The notes beneath the pieces were generated by a model, which saw only the letters and a list, made by a program, of their open reading frames with translations, was not told the DNA's origin and did no database searches. The translations under genes and the position numbers were made by a program. Of a stretch of DNA of 64,000 bases, positions 1 through 10,682 are shown in pieces (the first letter of the stretch is position 1; each line of letters starts with the position of its first letter). Source of the DNA: Meghimatium bilineatum (taxonomy: Eukaryota; Mollusca; Gastropoda; Stylommatophora; Philomycidae); the NCBI GenBank assembly GCA_034231615.1, contig CM067311.1, positions 21,828,173 to 21,892,172 on the forward strand, read 5' to 3'.

Positions 1-139
1 TGAAAAAAATAAGAATCAGGATTGGCAAGGCATCTACACAATGAACGGACTAGTATAAAAGTCTGGGGAAACATAAAATTAACTACAAATCAAAACTATA
101 TTTTAGATTTATCACGTTTACCAGGTTCTTGATTCTTGA

Positions 140-358
140 TTAGAAACTGGCCTCACAGCACGTGGGGCATTCCCATAAGTGCTCCGCCATCTGTTCCAGC
201 AGCCACCCGACTCGATGGTGTTTCGAGTCCAATGCTGCCGAAATAGACGTCGACATCAGGGCACAACTCTGGCCCTTGCGACAGGTTTTTATTGTTCCGC
301 CCACCCACGCCGTGCCCGTAACTAGTTCAAGCACAACGTCGGCCTGTCGGAATATCAT
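140..358. other. unclassified GC-richer segment
   Basis: This stretch is clearly richer in GC than its surroundings and is open on both strands (72 codons on minus, overlapping 118 on plus). I recognise no domain in either reading. It lies directly before a LINE-A 3' end and may be part of an older element. No function is proposed. Confidence 0.3.
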
Positions 359-379
359 GGTAACTGTTATCGAAGGTTA

Positions 380-510
380 CTACTACGGGAACGTTTACCA
401 GGATTATACAAGAACTAAAAGTACAGGCAGAGGACAGCAACGCATGGAGAATCAAAGCCTGTGCCCTATGTGCCATCTGTGGCACGAAAGGAACATAAAA
501 ACCAACCTAA
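380..510 (+). mobile_element. LINE-A 3' end fragment (reverse transcriptase C-terminus)
   Basis: The plus strand encodes a short stretch with the pattern ELKVQAEDSNAWR followed by ALCAICGTKGT and a stop. This is the extreme C-terminus of the LINE-A protein: the copy at 33790-35335 ends with ELKLQAADRIIWR and ALCVASGTKGTN. Only about 40 residues remain, so this is a strongly 5'-truncated non-LTR retrotransposon end. The assignment rests on similarity to the other copies in this window. Confidence 0.6.
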
Positions 511-519
511 ATGACTAAC

Positions 520-1110
520 CAGGATTGTGTCCTCAGCACCCTCCTCTATAACAGTGAAACATTGGCACCCTATATTCCCCAGGAAAGGTGACTAAACCGC
601 TTTTACACGTAGTGCCTAAGTAGAATTCTTGGAGTTAGGTGGCAGGACAATGTAACTAACACTGATGTATTGGAAAGAGTAAGCGATATCACAGTTTTTT
701 TCTATGCTCAATCTACGCAGACAATGATAGCTGGGACAGACTAGGAGGATGGAATATGGCAGAATACTAAAGAATCTACTTTATGGAGAATTAAAGTCTG
801 AGAAAAGATCTCAAGAGTTTGATCTCTACTTAGGTACAAAGACGTATGCAAACGCAAATATGCATAATACAGGCATCATACTGGATTATTGGAACAAGCT
901 GCAATGGATTTTGGTGCATGAAGAGGAAAGATCACGAATGATGTAAAGTCAAGGAGAAGGTGATAGCAGATAGTTCAAGGGATGCACTTCTGAACAGACA
1001 CGCAACAATATACAATGGTACAAGTGGGCCCGTGATATACGGTGGATGACTCTATGGGGCTCAGATTGGTCTTATGAGTCGTATCATCATTGCCATGGAT
1101 CATAGATTAT
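520..1110 (+). mobile_element. LINE-B 3' fragment, decayed (RT C-terminus plus remnant C2H2 finger)
   Basis: Reading across several frameshifts gives LLYNSETLAPY, ILGVRWQDNVTNTDVLER, GRILKNLLYGELKSEKR, NTGIILDYW and finally AQIGLMS. These match the conserved post-RT region of LINE-B (YGSETW, RWQDKV..EVL, LPK.LLYGEL, DYW..A..R..W) followed by its C-terminal zinc-finger stretch (..AQIGLISH..). The reverse transcriptase core is absent. At least three frame changes and stops show it is inactive. The element ends near the IGLMS remnant. Confidence 0.65.
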
Positions 1111-2005
1111 ATTTCTTATAACACAACAATAATACTATCATCTGGTGTGACGGAAAGGTGAATACAGTTAATGGAGACAATAAGTACCGAATCATTTCAT
1201 AAATACATCATTGGATCACAGACACAATAACTTTTACAGAAACGTGTAAAACATGATGATCGGTAAGAATACAGTTCCTGGTCTACTAATGTAAACTGCT
1301 TACCTGTGATTTATCCCTAGTGCAATAAGTCGATTATGAAAACATTTAGAGTTTATTGAGCGCGTAATATATTACTCAACATTGGGAAATAATGAATCAC
1401 ATGATCAACATCTTAAACTAATTTCCACGAGTAGAACTTCTTTCTTATCTGTATTACGTCATCAGATATTTCAGATCACTTATCTTCTACTCAAACGAAA
1501 AAGCCAGAAATGTTTTACAGGAAAAAAATGTTTCTGGTCAAAAATGATAAATGAGAAAAAAAGGAAATAGGGGGATTGGAGTATCTTACAGAGATTACAG
1601 GAGGGGGAGATTAGCGTTTAAGATTATGTGTCTGGCATTTTGACCTGCACACTTGCGCGAGGAAGACGCATTGCAGTTTGTATCCAGGTAATTAAGTTAA
1701 ACACCACAGTCTCCATAGAAACAAGTATGAATCACAGATGAGCTGGTAGCTTAAGTTTAAATTCCACAAAATCTCTCCGGAGAAATAAATATAGAAAACA
1801 TAAAATGTACCCGCAGATATAAATATAGAAGACATTTTTATGTAATTTTTACATAAAATATAAATCTGTGCGTAGCGCGCAGATCGACGCATCTAGAAGC
1901 AGCCCTTACGACTTTTTAATTTACGACTAAATTACCCATGTGGACAACAAGATTTGCTAAAAAGTTGTAGGTACTTCTTCCTGTATTAAACCATAAAAAA
2001 ATATA
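1110..2005. other. no recognisable feature
   Basis: AT-rich sequence with only short chance reading frames. I see no repeat shared with the rest of the window and no domain. Confidence 0.5.
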
Positions 2006-2010
2006 AAATG

Positions 2011-2676
2011 TCAGTCAGTCAGTTCCTCTTCTGCCAAGTTTGACACATAGGGCGGATGTCATAGTTCTCCATGCATGTCGATCAGTTGCCAAGGATTGCA
2101 GATCGTGTGCATTTATGTCTGTTGATTTAAATTCATTCATAAATGCTCTTCTGAGCGTTGTTTTTGGTCTTCCCTGTTTTCTTTCCCCGTCTTGTGTCCA
2201 CATGAAGGCTTGTCGTGGAATTCTATCTTCCTTCATTCTAAGCATATGGCCGAAGTATGTCCAGCTGCTTTTTCTGATCATATTCATCACATATTCTTGT
2301 TTTGTCTCCTCTCTTAGTCGTTTGATTTGAAGTCTTTCCAATTAGTATTTGTGATTTTTCTGCGGCATCTATTCTCGAATATAACTAATTTCTTATCCAT
2401 TATTGCGGTAGATTTCCAACTTTCACATCCATATGTCAATGATGCAATCACACTTGCATTGAAAAGTCGCAGTTTGATGTGTTTACTTGCGATCTTCGAT
2501 CTCCAGATGTTTAAGAGTTTGTTAAAGGCGTTGGAGGCGAGAGCGATTCGAGTCTTGATTTCTGAGTTGGTATCACAGTCTGCTGTTATCTTGCTTCCCA
2601 AATATACGAAATTTGAAACGTTGTCTAGTATATTATAATCTAATTTAATTGATTCTTTCAGGCCGGTAAAGTTCAT
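2011..2676 (-). mobile_element. LINE-A 3' fragment with (ACTG)n tail
   Basis: The minus strand encodes the post-catalytic part of a non-LTR reverse transcriptase in two frames joined by one frameshift near 2325-2340: FVYLGSKI, IRSRIALA-type repeats, LNIWRSK, LTYGCESWKST, FGHMLRM, GRPKTTLRR and the C-terminal SALCVKLGRRGTD. The order and motifs match LINE-A at 33790-35335. The catalytic RT core and endonuclease are missing (5' truncation). The 3' end runs straight into about three ACTG units at 2011-2024, as expected for RTE-type elements that end in short tandem repeats rather than poly(A). Confidence 0.8.
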
Positions 2677-2689
2677 GATTTTCTTTTAT

Positions 2690-3082
2690 GTTTGTTGTTT
2701 TCTTCTTCTTCTTTCGTTCACTTGAAACATATCTATATCTGTAATTCTGTCTCCTGAATAAAACTCACTGTCTTTTGTAGTTCATACAGTGTCCCATAGA
2801 GTTTTGATTCCAGTGTTGTTTCCTCTGGCCAAGTATGTCTGCCTCAGCGTTTCATGCTCTGAACACTCTTGAAGTATATGTTTGACACTCTGTGCTGCCT
2901 GTCCACATGTACACATGGCTGTGTTGCCAATCTTGAACTTTGTATACATGTCGCACGTGTGTTTCCGGGGCCCAAAAGTAGAGCAAAGAATAGCAACATT
3001 TGTGTTGCCAATCTTGAACTTTGTATACATGTCGCACGTGTGTTGCCGGGGCCCAAAAGGAGAGCAAAGAATAGCAACATTG
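2690..3082 (-). mobile_element. LINE-E 3' end (C-terminal Cys/His motif) with (GAA)n tail
   Basis: The minus strand encodes KFKIGNTAMCTCGQAAQSVKHILQ-type sequence and then LWDTV..ELQKTVSF..ETELQI. The C-x-C...H-x-L-x-x-C motif is the usual C-terminal tail of RNase H-bearing non-LTR retrotransposons. The 3' end is a (GAA)n tract at 2700-2720. It is nearly identical at DNA level to 59090-59320. An 81-bp segment (2921-3001 and 3002-3082) that includes the KFKIG part is tandemly duplicated at the junction with the following SINE-S copy. Confidence 0.75.
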
Positions 3083-3325
3083 TTTACCTTCCATGCATGT
3101 CGTAAAAGGCGACTAAGGAGGTTATGGCATGGAGTTGGCTGCCCCATCCCATATAGGGTCAGTGACCCAAAGCCATGCTGAAGTCGGATGTGTCAGGCCG
3201 AAAGGAGCAGATTTCGCAGCAATGCTGTAAACCATGACACAACGCATTCCGTTCTCCAGACTACATCCTGCTAATCTGCAGGAGTTTGAGAACGAACGCA
3301 GAAGAAGAAGAAGAAGAAGATATAC
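3040..3325 (+). mobile_element. SINE-S copy (SINE-like repeat, (GAA)n 3' end)
   Basis: A well preserved member of the ~260-bp family seen at least ten times in this window. In order it holds a GCAAAGAATAGC box, GTCGTAAAAGGCGACTAAGG, CCCATATAGGGTCAGTGACC, GAAGTCGGATGTGTCAGGCC, AACCATGACACAACGCATTC, and GAGTTTGAGAACGAACGCAG followed by (GAA)n. I see no coding capacity and no convincing tRNA A/B boxes, so SINE-like is descriptive. The flanking duplication (2921-3082) lies at its 5' side. Confidence 0.75.
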
Positions 3326-3479
3326 GAACGTAGTAGAGTACCAAAAGGTTCACCTCAAAACAGAAATAATAGAATCTCATCTAAAACTAATATTGCCCAA
3401 GTGAGAGTCTCACTTAGAACACGGGACAGTTTCAGCAAAAGAGGAAAGACTGATAACAACTGTGACAATATATTATTGT

Positions 3480-3650
3480 CACTGGTAACTAATAACTAAA
3501 TATTCGCTAAAATATAGCTAATAAATAGTACAACTAATGTCAATGAATACTATAAAAATATAGAGGAGAACAAACTTTTTCCACGTTACGTTCCAATATG
3601 GACCTTTTTCAAGAAACAAAAACGAATGATAAATAAATACATAAAACTGT
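3480..3650. repeat. dispersed repeat R, copy 1
   Basis: The segment contains a CACGTTACGTTCCAATATGG box followed by ACCTTTTTCAAGAAA and AT-rich flanks. A diverged copy lies at 11350-11530 (CACGATCCGGTCCAACTGGG, ACCTATCTCAAGAAA). No coding capacity is seen; the class is unknown. Confidence 0.4.
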
Positions 3651-4139
3651 CGATGCAAAGAGTTGGTCTCACAATCCCATTTAATTGTTTAGAAAATAAA
3701 ACATTATGGGTAAGATAGTCACTTCAGAGTCACTTTTGATAATAATCTGACATAGAAGCAACGTGTCAACAAAGCATCAACAAAAGACCCTGAAAAACAT
3801 TGTTTGTCAGCGGGAATATACTTAGTAAAGTTTATCATGCGAACAGAGCTGCAATATTGGTGAGCTGCGTGGAGTTCTGTATCAAACATTATTTTACAGG
3901 AACTAGATAACGTGCACAACCAGACACTTATTGTCATCTTGTGAGCAATTAAAACATCATCCATAATATAGATTGAAAAAATGGGAAGAATGCAAACACT
4001 AAGAGAACTAAGACAGCATAATGAGTTAATACAGGCAGAAAGGTTTCACTATCCAATGAAGGGCAGATTCTAAAAAACTAGCAATGGGGGCGACTGAAAA
4101 GAATAGAAATGTACTCGTATCTACCTGTATCTACTTTAT

Positions 4140-4925
4140 CTACCCGCCAAAAAACTCCGTAGACAACTCTCCGACCTGCCTGAAATTGACAGCACCTTAA
4201 GGTCTGTCCCAGAAACAATCCATTGTTGAATCAAGGATTACCAATACGCATTCAGACCAAAGTAAAATAAATATTCAGTGAGGGTGAACATAACAACGTG
4301 CGCCGTAACACAGTTACACTGTTTCCTAGATGATAAATATACACAGGAAATATGTATCCGAGCGTGACCATTGTCAACTGTAAGACCTCTCAACAGAAAG
4401 TAAACATGACCTGAAAGACTAATTTTTGATTATTTCCATGCTTTTCATTAGTGAGACTTGACTTTTTGGGCAGGTACCTCCAAGCATATAAATAGTGACC
4501 AGCAAAAATCACGACAATAATAAAAAATCCACCAAAGTTTACTTGCTGGTGACAGTTATATACTGGAGCCGGGTCGTGGTCCAAAAATGCAAATATGGGT
4601 AAGTGAAGAATGCAGTGAAAAGTGGAGGGTGCGAGAGTAAACATAGCCTACCAAAACAATATTAGAGATACTATCATAATACCACGAAAATTATGCATTA
4701 ATTATGATGCAGAAATTTGAACAATCAAGGCTTCACTGAAAATCCAGTCTTGGACTATAGTTTGTAGTATTTCTGACAGATTAAGATCAGTGCTTCAAGT
4801 CCTCTAGTCTAAAAAATAAACGAGCACACCAAGACTAGACACTAGTGACTTAACTGTGCAGCCAGTTTAAGGTAGCCATGCGAAGGATACCATCTCACTG
4901 TGGAATACCAGGAAATTAGAGAATC
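4140..4925 (+). mobile_element. LINE-E internal fragment, decayed RNase H region
   Basis: The plus strand gives RRQLSDLPEIDSTLRSVPE near 4165-4225, matching the same segment in the minus-strand copy near 59830-59910. Near 4770 it gives FLTD then RSVLQVL, and at 4885-4920 PSHCGIPGN followed by a stop. The last two are the aspartate motif and the His-Cys-Gly-Ile-Pro-Gly-Asn motif of retrotransposon RNase H. Frame changes and stops are frequent. Sequence 4230-4750 between the pieces is not recognisable and may be a later insertion or very decayed sequence. Confidence 0.55.
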
Positions 4926-4949
4926 GGAACTATCTCTCTAGCAAAGTCG

Positions 4950-5140
4950 TATCTACGGCCCTCTGTGCATAGAACTTTGAAACTGGAAAGGCTTTGCATA
5001 GAACTTTGCCGTTGGCAAGTCTTTGCATAGAACTTTGCCGTTGGTAAGTCTCTGCATAAAACTTTGAAGCTGGAAAGGCTTTGTATAGAACTTTGACGAT
5101 GACACGTCTTAGAATAGAACTTTGAAGTTGGCAAGTTTTC
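4950..5140. repeat. tandem repeat, ~29-30 bp, about 6 copies
   Basis: Units have the form TTTGCATAGAACTTTG plus a variable GCCGTTGGCAAGTC half. Two half-unit variants (GCCGTTGGCAAG and AA(A/G)CTGGAAAGG) alternate irregularly. The open frames on both strands here are products of the repeat. Confidence 0.75.
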
Positions 5141-5653
5141 ACTTCCAGAGGACGTTGTTGGTACTCTCATATAGTCTCAGACTTGTGGATTGAAAGAGTC
5201 AATTGTCTCCTAGCTGTCCGCTATAACTCTTTTGTTGGTTTCACTGCAGACGAGAACTTGTTAATACTTGATCTGATGTCCATGTTAAAACACTCCATGC
5301 AATGAGGAGAATAACGGCCAACGTATTACACTTGAAGAAATATACACGAATTCGATAAATTAGTGATTTTCAAAATGTTGTCCTTGTCTTTCATCAGAAC
5401 AGACACTGCAAGAAAAAAAATTGTGTTTACAAGAAGCGTAAAGCTATGTGTGACCATCACCTTCAAAGTCTTAATCTCGAGATTTAGAAATTGTGTTCTA
5501 CACATTTTCAACATCGCAAATATCTTAGCCACAGCCATGCAGAAATTACCTGCTCGTTACATTCTGTTGGGTGTCAGAAAAATATACCAAATTGCCCATG
5601 GCAGTAATTATGTTAATCCAATGTCATAAATTTAAATGGTTTGTTGTGTGTGC

Positions 5654-5945
<292 letters not shown>

Positions 5946-5954
5946 ATTAGGTAA

Positions 5955-6620
5955 ATTGTTATGCTTATATTGATTATACAAGTAAATGCAAGTAAAATGC
6001 AAGAGGATAAATTAAACATTCTTCAGACTAACGGGAGTTTAACCAGTCCGTTCTAACGTACTTGACTAACCGCATCTCCCAGAAAAGATGCGATTTTGTC
6101 AAGACATTCAAACTGTGTACTCAAGTCACTGAGAACGGACTAATCGAGACAAGGACTATTTCAACAATAACGAACATCCAATACAAATATTGAATCATCC
6201 TCAGTAATACAAACATATAACATCCGTATTCGTACTACAAGTGCCAATAGGTCTATTTGTAAACATAAATAACATAGACAATACAATTTTGCTTCAAATA
6301 ATTGTTTATACAAGTAAATTCAAGTAGGAAGCAAGAGGATACATTAACATTTCTTGATAGTAACGGGAATTGAACCAGTCCGTTCAAATGTAATTCTCAA
6401 AAACTTTTAATGTATCCTCTTACTTGAATTTGCTTGTATAAGCAATTATTTGAAGCAAAATCTTACAAATAGATAAATTTTACAATATGTTTACAAGAAG
6501 ACCTTTTGTCCCGTGTAGTACGACTACAGATGTTATATGTTTGTGTTACTGAGGATACTTCAATACGCGTACAGGATGTTCGTTATATTTGTTATTGACT
6601 CGATTAGTCCGTTCGCTTGT
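5955..6620. mobile_element. large foldback (inverted repeat) element with tRNA-like B box
   Basis: Two arms of roughly 230 bp, about 6140-6345 and 6405-6612, are reverse complements of each other. Matching blocks include GAACGGACTAATCGAGAC, ACATATAACATC, CGTACTAC, TTGTAAACATA, TTTTGCTTCAAATAATTG and AAGAGGATACATTAA. The spacer holds ACGGGAATTGAACCAGTCCG, whose reverse complement contains GGTTCAATTCCCG, a good Pol III B-box. A further direct copy of this terminal block lies at 5965-6060. A half-copy of the arm occurs at 17545-17790, and the B-box block again at 48705-48735, so this is a dispersed family. Confidence 0.75.
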
Positions 6621-6736
6621 ATTGATATACATACACAATGCGTATATATATATATATATATATATAAACATGAGTCTAGGTGTCACCTTTGGTACACAAA
6701 TTGTGAAAAATATTATGACTGAAAGACTGCGTTGTC

Positions 6737-7080
6737 AAGAGCTACCTACTCGTAGCTAGCGGGATTATTAAACCATCATCAAGTGTCAAGAGCTACCTGC
6801 TCGTAGCTAGCGGGATTATTTCATCATCAAGTGTCAAGAGCTACCTACTCGTAGCTAGCGGGATTATTAAACCATCATCATGTGTCGAGAGCTAACTACT
6901 CGCAGCTAGCGGGATTATTTCATCATCATCAAGTGTCAAGAGCTACCTACTCGTAGCTAGCGGGATTATTAAACCATCATCAAGTGTCAAGAGCTACCTA
7001 CTCGCAGCTAGCGGGATAATTTCATCATCATCAAGTGTCAAGAGCTACCTACTCGCAGCTAGCGGCATAGTTTCATCATT
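6737..7080. repeat. tandem repeat, ~50 bp, 7 copies, alternating A/B units
   Basis: Each unit has GAGCTACCTACTCGTAGCTA (AGCTAC/GTAGCT can pair as a 6-bp hairpin stem) followed by GCGGGATTATT. Units end either in AAACCATCATCAAGTG (A) or TCATCATCAAGTG (B). The order is A B A B A B B, a dimeric higher-order array. A short (TA)n lies just upstream (6638-6665). Confidence 0.8.
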
Positions 7081-7159
7081 ATATATATACACAATATAAT
7101 GGCGTTATATTATATTCATCATACGTTTATAATGGCTGAATTCGTTATTTTTCGTGTCT

Positions 7160-7385
7160 TACTGGGGCTTGAAAAGGCAGCAAAGAATAGTGATACTATT
7201 AGCTGACACAAACGTCGTGAGAGGCCACTAAGGAGGTTTTGGGGGTAGAGTTGAATATCCCATCCTTTGTCAAGTGTCCCAGAAAACATGCTAATGTCGG
7301 ATGTCTTAGTTCAAAAGGAGCAAGTACCACAGCTAAGCTGATGGGTGTGTTTGAGAATGAACGCGGAAGAATAAGAAGTCCAAAC
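7160..7385 (+). mobile_element. SINE-S copy, diverged
   Basis: Shows the family blocks AGCAAAGAATAGTGATACT, GAGAGGCCACTAAGGAGG, a decayed middle with GCTAATGTCGGATGTCTTAG, and GTTTGAGAATGAACGCGGAA followed by an impure (GAA)n end. The GACACAACGCATTC block is deleted. Confidence 0.65.
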
Positions 7386-7389
7386 AATT

Positions 7390-8025
7390 CTTCTATGCAG
7401 CACGGACGGAATTACACCATTTCATATAACTCCTCCCACACCAAAAAGAACATGCCTGGTCTGACATGCGTGAATTTTGTTCCGAGACACAATCAATACA
7501 ATAATCACCTCCTTACTTCTGAATATTCGTGCCAGCAAATTTGTAATTGTCAGATAAACAGGAAGGAAGAAAATGTATTTAAGATAGGCGAACATTTGGG
7601 TTCAATGAAGAAATAAGTTGTTTAAATGAAATCAAATGTGAAGGAGCTTGAACTATAATTGAATAGGTCGACTGGATACAATGAAATGTAGACTCGATAC
7701 AAGAACAGGTGGAATGCAATATAAAAGGTGGATGAGAATGTAAAGAAAATAATGAGAATGAGGTGAAGAAGTTAAATATCTTTCCAAAAACAACAACAAT
7801 CGCACAAAAGTTTCTCTTCAATTAATTACATAGTAAAGTGAGCACAAGTAAATATAGACGTCATGTAGACAAGATAATCATACATACAGAAAGGTTACTA
7901 GTTAATTTTTTTTAAAGCATCGTAGCCAAACTTGTCATTCGGAGATTTCATGAATAAGTTTCCATACACAGGTAGATTATAATTTTTCTTTTCCTTTATT
8001 CTTCTTAACCAATTCAAGCTTCGAT
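7390..8025. other. no recognisable feature
   Basis: AT-rich sequence without repeat or domain similarity that I can see. The open frames are short. Confidence 0.5.
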
Positions 8026-8775
8026 ACCGACAATCTTCTACCATCCAGATATATCTTGTAATATTCAGATCCATCTTCTACCATCCAGGTCCATCTTCTA
8101 TCAATCAGGTCTATCTTCTACCAACCAGATCTATCTTCTACCATGCAGATATGTCTTGTAATATTCAGATCCATCTTCTACCATCCAGATCTATCTTCTA
8201 CCATCCAGATCTATCTTCTACCATCCAGATCCATCTTCTACTATCCAGGTCCATCTTCTACAATCCAGGTTCATCTACTACCATTCAGATGCATCATCTA
8301 TCATCCAGATAAAATTTCTACCATCGAGATCTATTTTCTACCAATCCGATGCATCTTCTACCACCAAGATCACATTTCACCATTCATAATATTTCTACCA
8401 TCCAAGTGCATATTCTACCTTCCAGGTGCATCTTTTGTCATCAATATCAAACTTCTACCATCCAGATGTAACTCCTACCATCTTGAATTATTCAGATCCA
8501 TCATTTACTATCCCATTCTATCATCTATGTCCATCTTCTACCATTCAGATCCATCTTCTACCATCCAGACAAACTTATATCATCAAGGTCCATCTTCTAC
8601 CACCTAAGCCATCTTACACCATCCAGATCCATATTTTATCGTCCATATCCACTCTTTACTACTCAGACTCATCTTCTACCATCCAGACGAAACTTCTGCA
8701 ATCCAGATGAAACTTCTACCATCCAGATCCATCTTTTACCATACAGATGAAAGATCTACTATCCAGAACTATTTT
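8026..8775. repeat. minisatellite, 20-bp unit, ~37 copies
   Basis: The unit consensus is CCATCCAGATCCATCTTCTA with many substitutions. Because 20 is not a multiple of three, the 154-codon frame over it cycles through phases and is not a gene. Confidence 0.9.
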
Positions 8776-8805
8776 CAGAAAATCTGCTACAGTTTTTACT
8801 TTATT

Positions 8806-9180
8806 CTAAGGGTGACCCTTGGGTCTATTCCTGATGTGACGCAGCCGTATGAAGCGGTCTTCCGCAAGAGTTGTGACTCTGGATCTTCCACTGCGCGGCC
8901 GGTCTGTCATTGGGCCAGTTTGTTGATATATCCTCCAAAGGCGACTAATGGTGCTTCCAATCACATTACATTGTCTAGTCACTACTCTTTGTGATTGTCC
9001 AGTCTGTATGTGTCCAATGATGATGTATTGTTGTTCTGTAGTGAGATGGACCATACATTCGCTTTGAATCTTGAGCTGAATTTTTTGAGGGCCGTCAATC
9101 TTTTATATACATTAAATAATATGGTCAGAGAGTTCTGTCTTCAGTTAAGTTTCCGGGGATTCTCAGGAACCTGTCCCTAG
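8806..9180 (-). mobile_element. Tc1-like transposon fragment, transposase N-terminus (82 codons)
   Basis: The minus strand from 9054 encodes VHLTTEQQYIIIGHIQTG, SQRVVTRQ, STISRLWRIYQQTG and DRPRSGRSRVTT..EDRFIRLRHIRNRP. This is the paired helix-turn-helix DNA-binding region of Tc1-family transposases, including the GRPR-like basic stretch. The DDE catalytic domain is gone: the frame meets the 20-bp minisatellite just beyond 8806. Sequence 9055-9180 should be the 5' untranslated part. I could not identify a terminal inverted repeat. Confidence 0.8.
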
Positions 9181-9419
9181 TTATTGCCAAAAATGTTATT
9201 TTGACCTAGATCTATTTCATGACTTTACGAATCATGAGGTGAGTACATTTCATGTGACCAGAAGAAGTTAATGACCATGTGGATACAGTCGATAGGTTGA
9301 ATGGTGTCTAATCAGCTATCTTATATAAAAGTAAGTACAAAATAGCTGCCATATTTATATATAATTTTTTTAACAGTATGAAAACGTGAAAGAATGCATT
9401 AATTGTTAGATACTTTCTG

Positions 9420-9760
9420 CAAAAAGAAATTTCACAGGAAAAGGGGGGTTAATATATATTATTTTTAAATAATTAAGCAAGGGAAAAAGGGGGGGGGGGG
9501 CAATGTCCCTGAATTCTTGAAAACTATTAACACGGGTTGAAGGGGTTCAAAATTGGTAAAACATTTTTTCCGTAATTTATAGACAGCCTCTAATGGGAAA
9601 ACAGTTTTCTAAAATCTCAAATGGCTTACTTGACTATTCACATGTTTTTCATTGGCCAAAATAATTATGCTTTGTTTCGAAAACCAATTAATATCACGGA
9701 ATAATTAAATGAATCACTTTAAAAGAGTGTTTTCCCATTAACCTTGTATCGTCGATGGTC
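9420..9760. repeat. G-tract dispersed repeat, copy 1
   Basis: Contains an 11-base G run, AATTCTTGAAAACTATTAAC, and TTTCCGTAATTTATAGACA. The same blocks recur near 28130-28420, 31080-31560 and 43670-43960. No coding capacity. Confidence 0.5.
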
Positions 9761-10085
9761 ATGTTCTAGATCACTCATGCCGTTCTATTTTTTCTTATCC
9801 CCGATTCGTAACCACGCTTCTCGAAATCTCTGCTGCCTGTCTTGTCAAAAAGAATAGCTCTTACTTTGCATGGTCATATTCTTAAGTGTTTCTTTGCTGA
9901 CGTCAAGGCTCCCTTAAGATCATAAGCTTCTTTCAAGAGGCAGATATCGTAGCCTAGCTGCAAACCACGTCAAGGTGCATTCAAATTTACGGAATACATC
10001 CCCCTGTGTGACAGGTATTTGAGAACCAATGAAAGAGATTTTTACTTCTGTGCTTTTGTCTTTTGGTCTTGCAACTGTTCATAAA
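9760..10085. other. no recognisable feature
   Basis: Nothing identifiable on either strand. Confidence 0.5.
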
Positions 10086-10270
10086 AGCCACTTAACTTGT
10101 CAATAGCTTTCTACTTACAACTGTTTCAGCAAATATATGTAACTGTCAATGGCTTTCTACTTGCAGCTGTTTCAGCAAATATACTTAACTATTAATGGCT
10201 CCCTGATTGTAACTGTTTCAGTAAATCTGTTTACCTGTAGATGACTGTCTAGTGGAACCGTTTGAACAAA
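10086..10270. repeat. tandem repeat, ~52 bp, 3-4 diverged copies
   Basis: Units share CAATGGCTTTCTACTTGCA, CTGTTTCAGCAAATAT and TTAACT blocks; the last copy is heavily diverged. Confidence 0.65.
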
Positions 10271-10682
10271 TGAAATTAATTTTCAATGTAATTGTCAGTG
10301 CTAATATACCTCACCTCTGATGTTAGCTACTTAACTGTAACTATAGACATTACTAATTTAATACATCATTTCATTTTCGTGAATTCTTCCCTCTTTTTTA
10401 AAACCTATCTTCTATAACTTGAATAATTTGAGTTGATATTTCTCGTGTGTGCATATGCCTGTAGTTACTTAATACACAATCTATCGTGTTCGTCTGTAGC
10501 ATATAAGTTCTCATATACCTGTTGTACATAGGGAAGTATTCCATAAAACTGAATGCACTGAGTCATGGTTTTCAGCTAGGTTGCGATATCTGAAGCATCT
10601 GAGGGACATCTCGACGAAATATTGCAAGATATAGCCTTATCAATTCGTTTAAGATACCTAGCATGCTCATCTATTTGTTTAA

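Noticed and set aside
6737..7080. CRISPR-like array
   Set aside because: Repeats are contiguous ~50-bp tandem units without unique spacers, in an evidently animal genome.
8143..8607. 154-codon plus-strand frame
   Set aside because: It lies entirely inside the 20-bp minisatellite.
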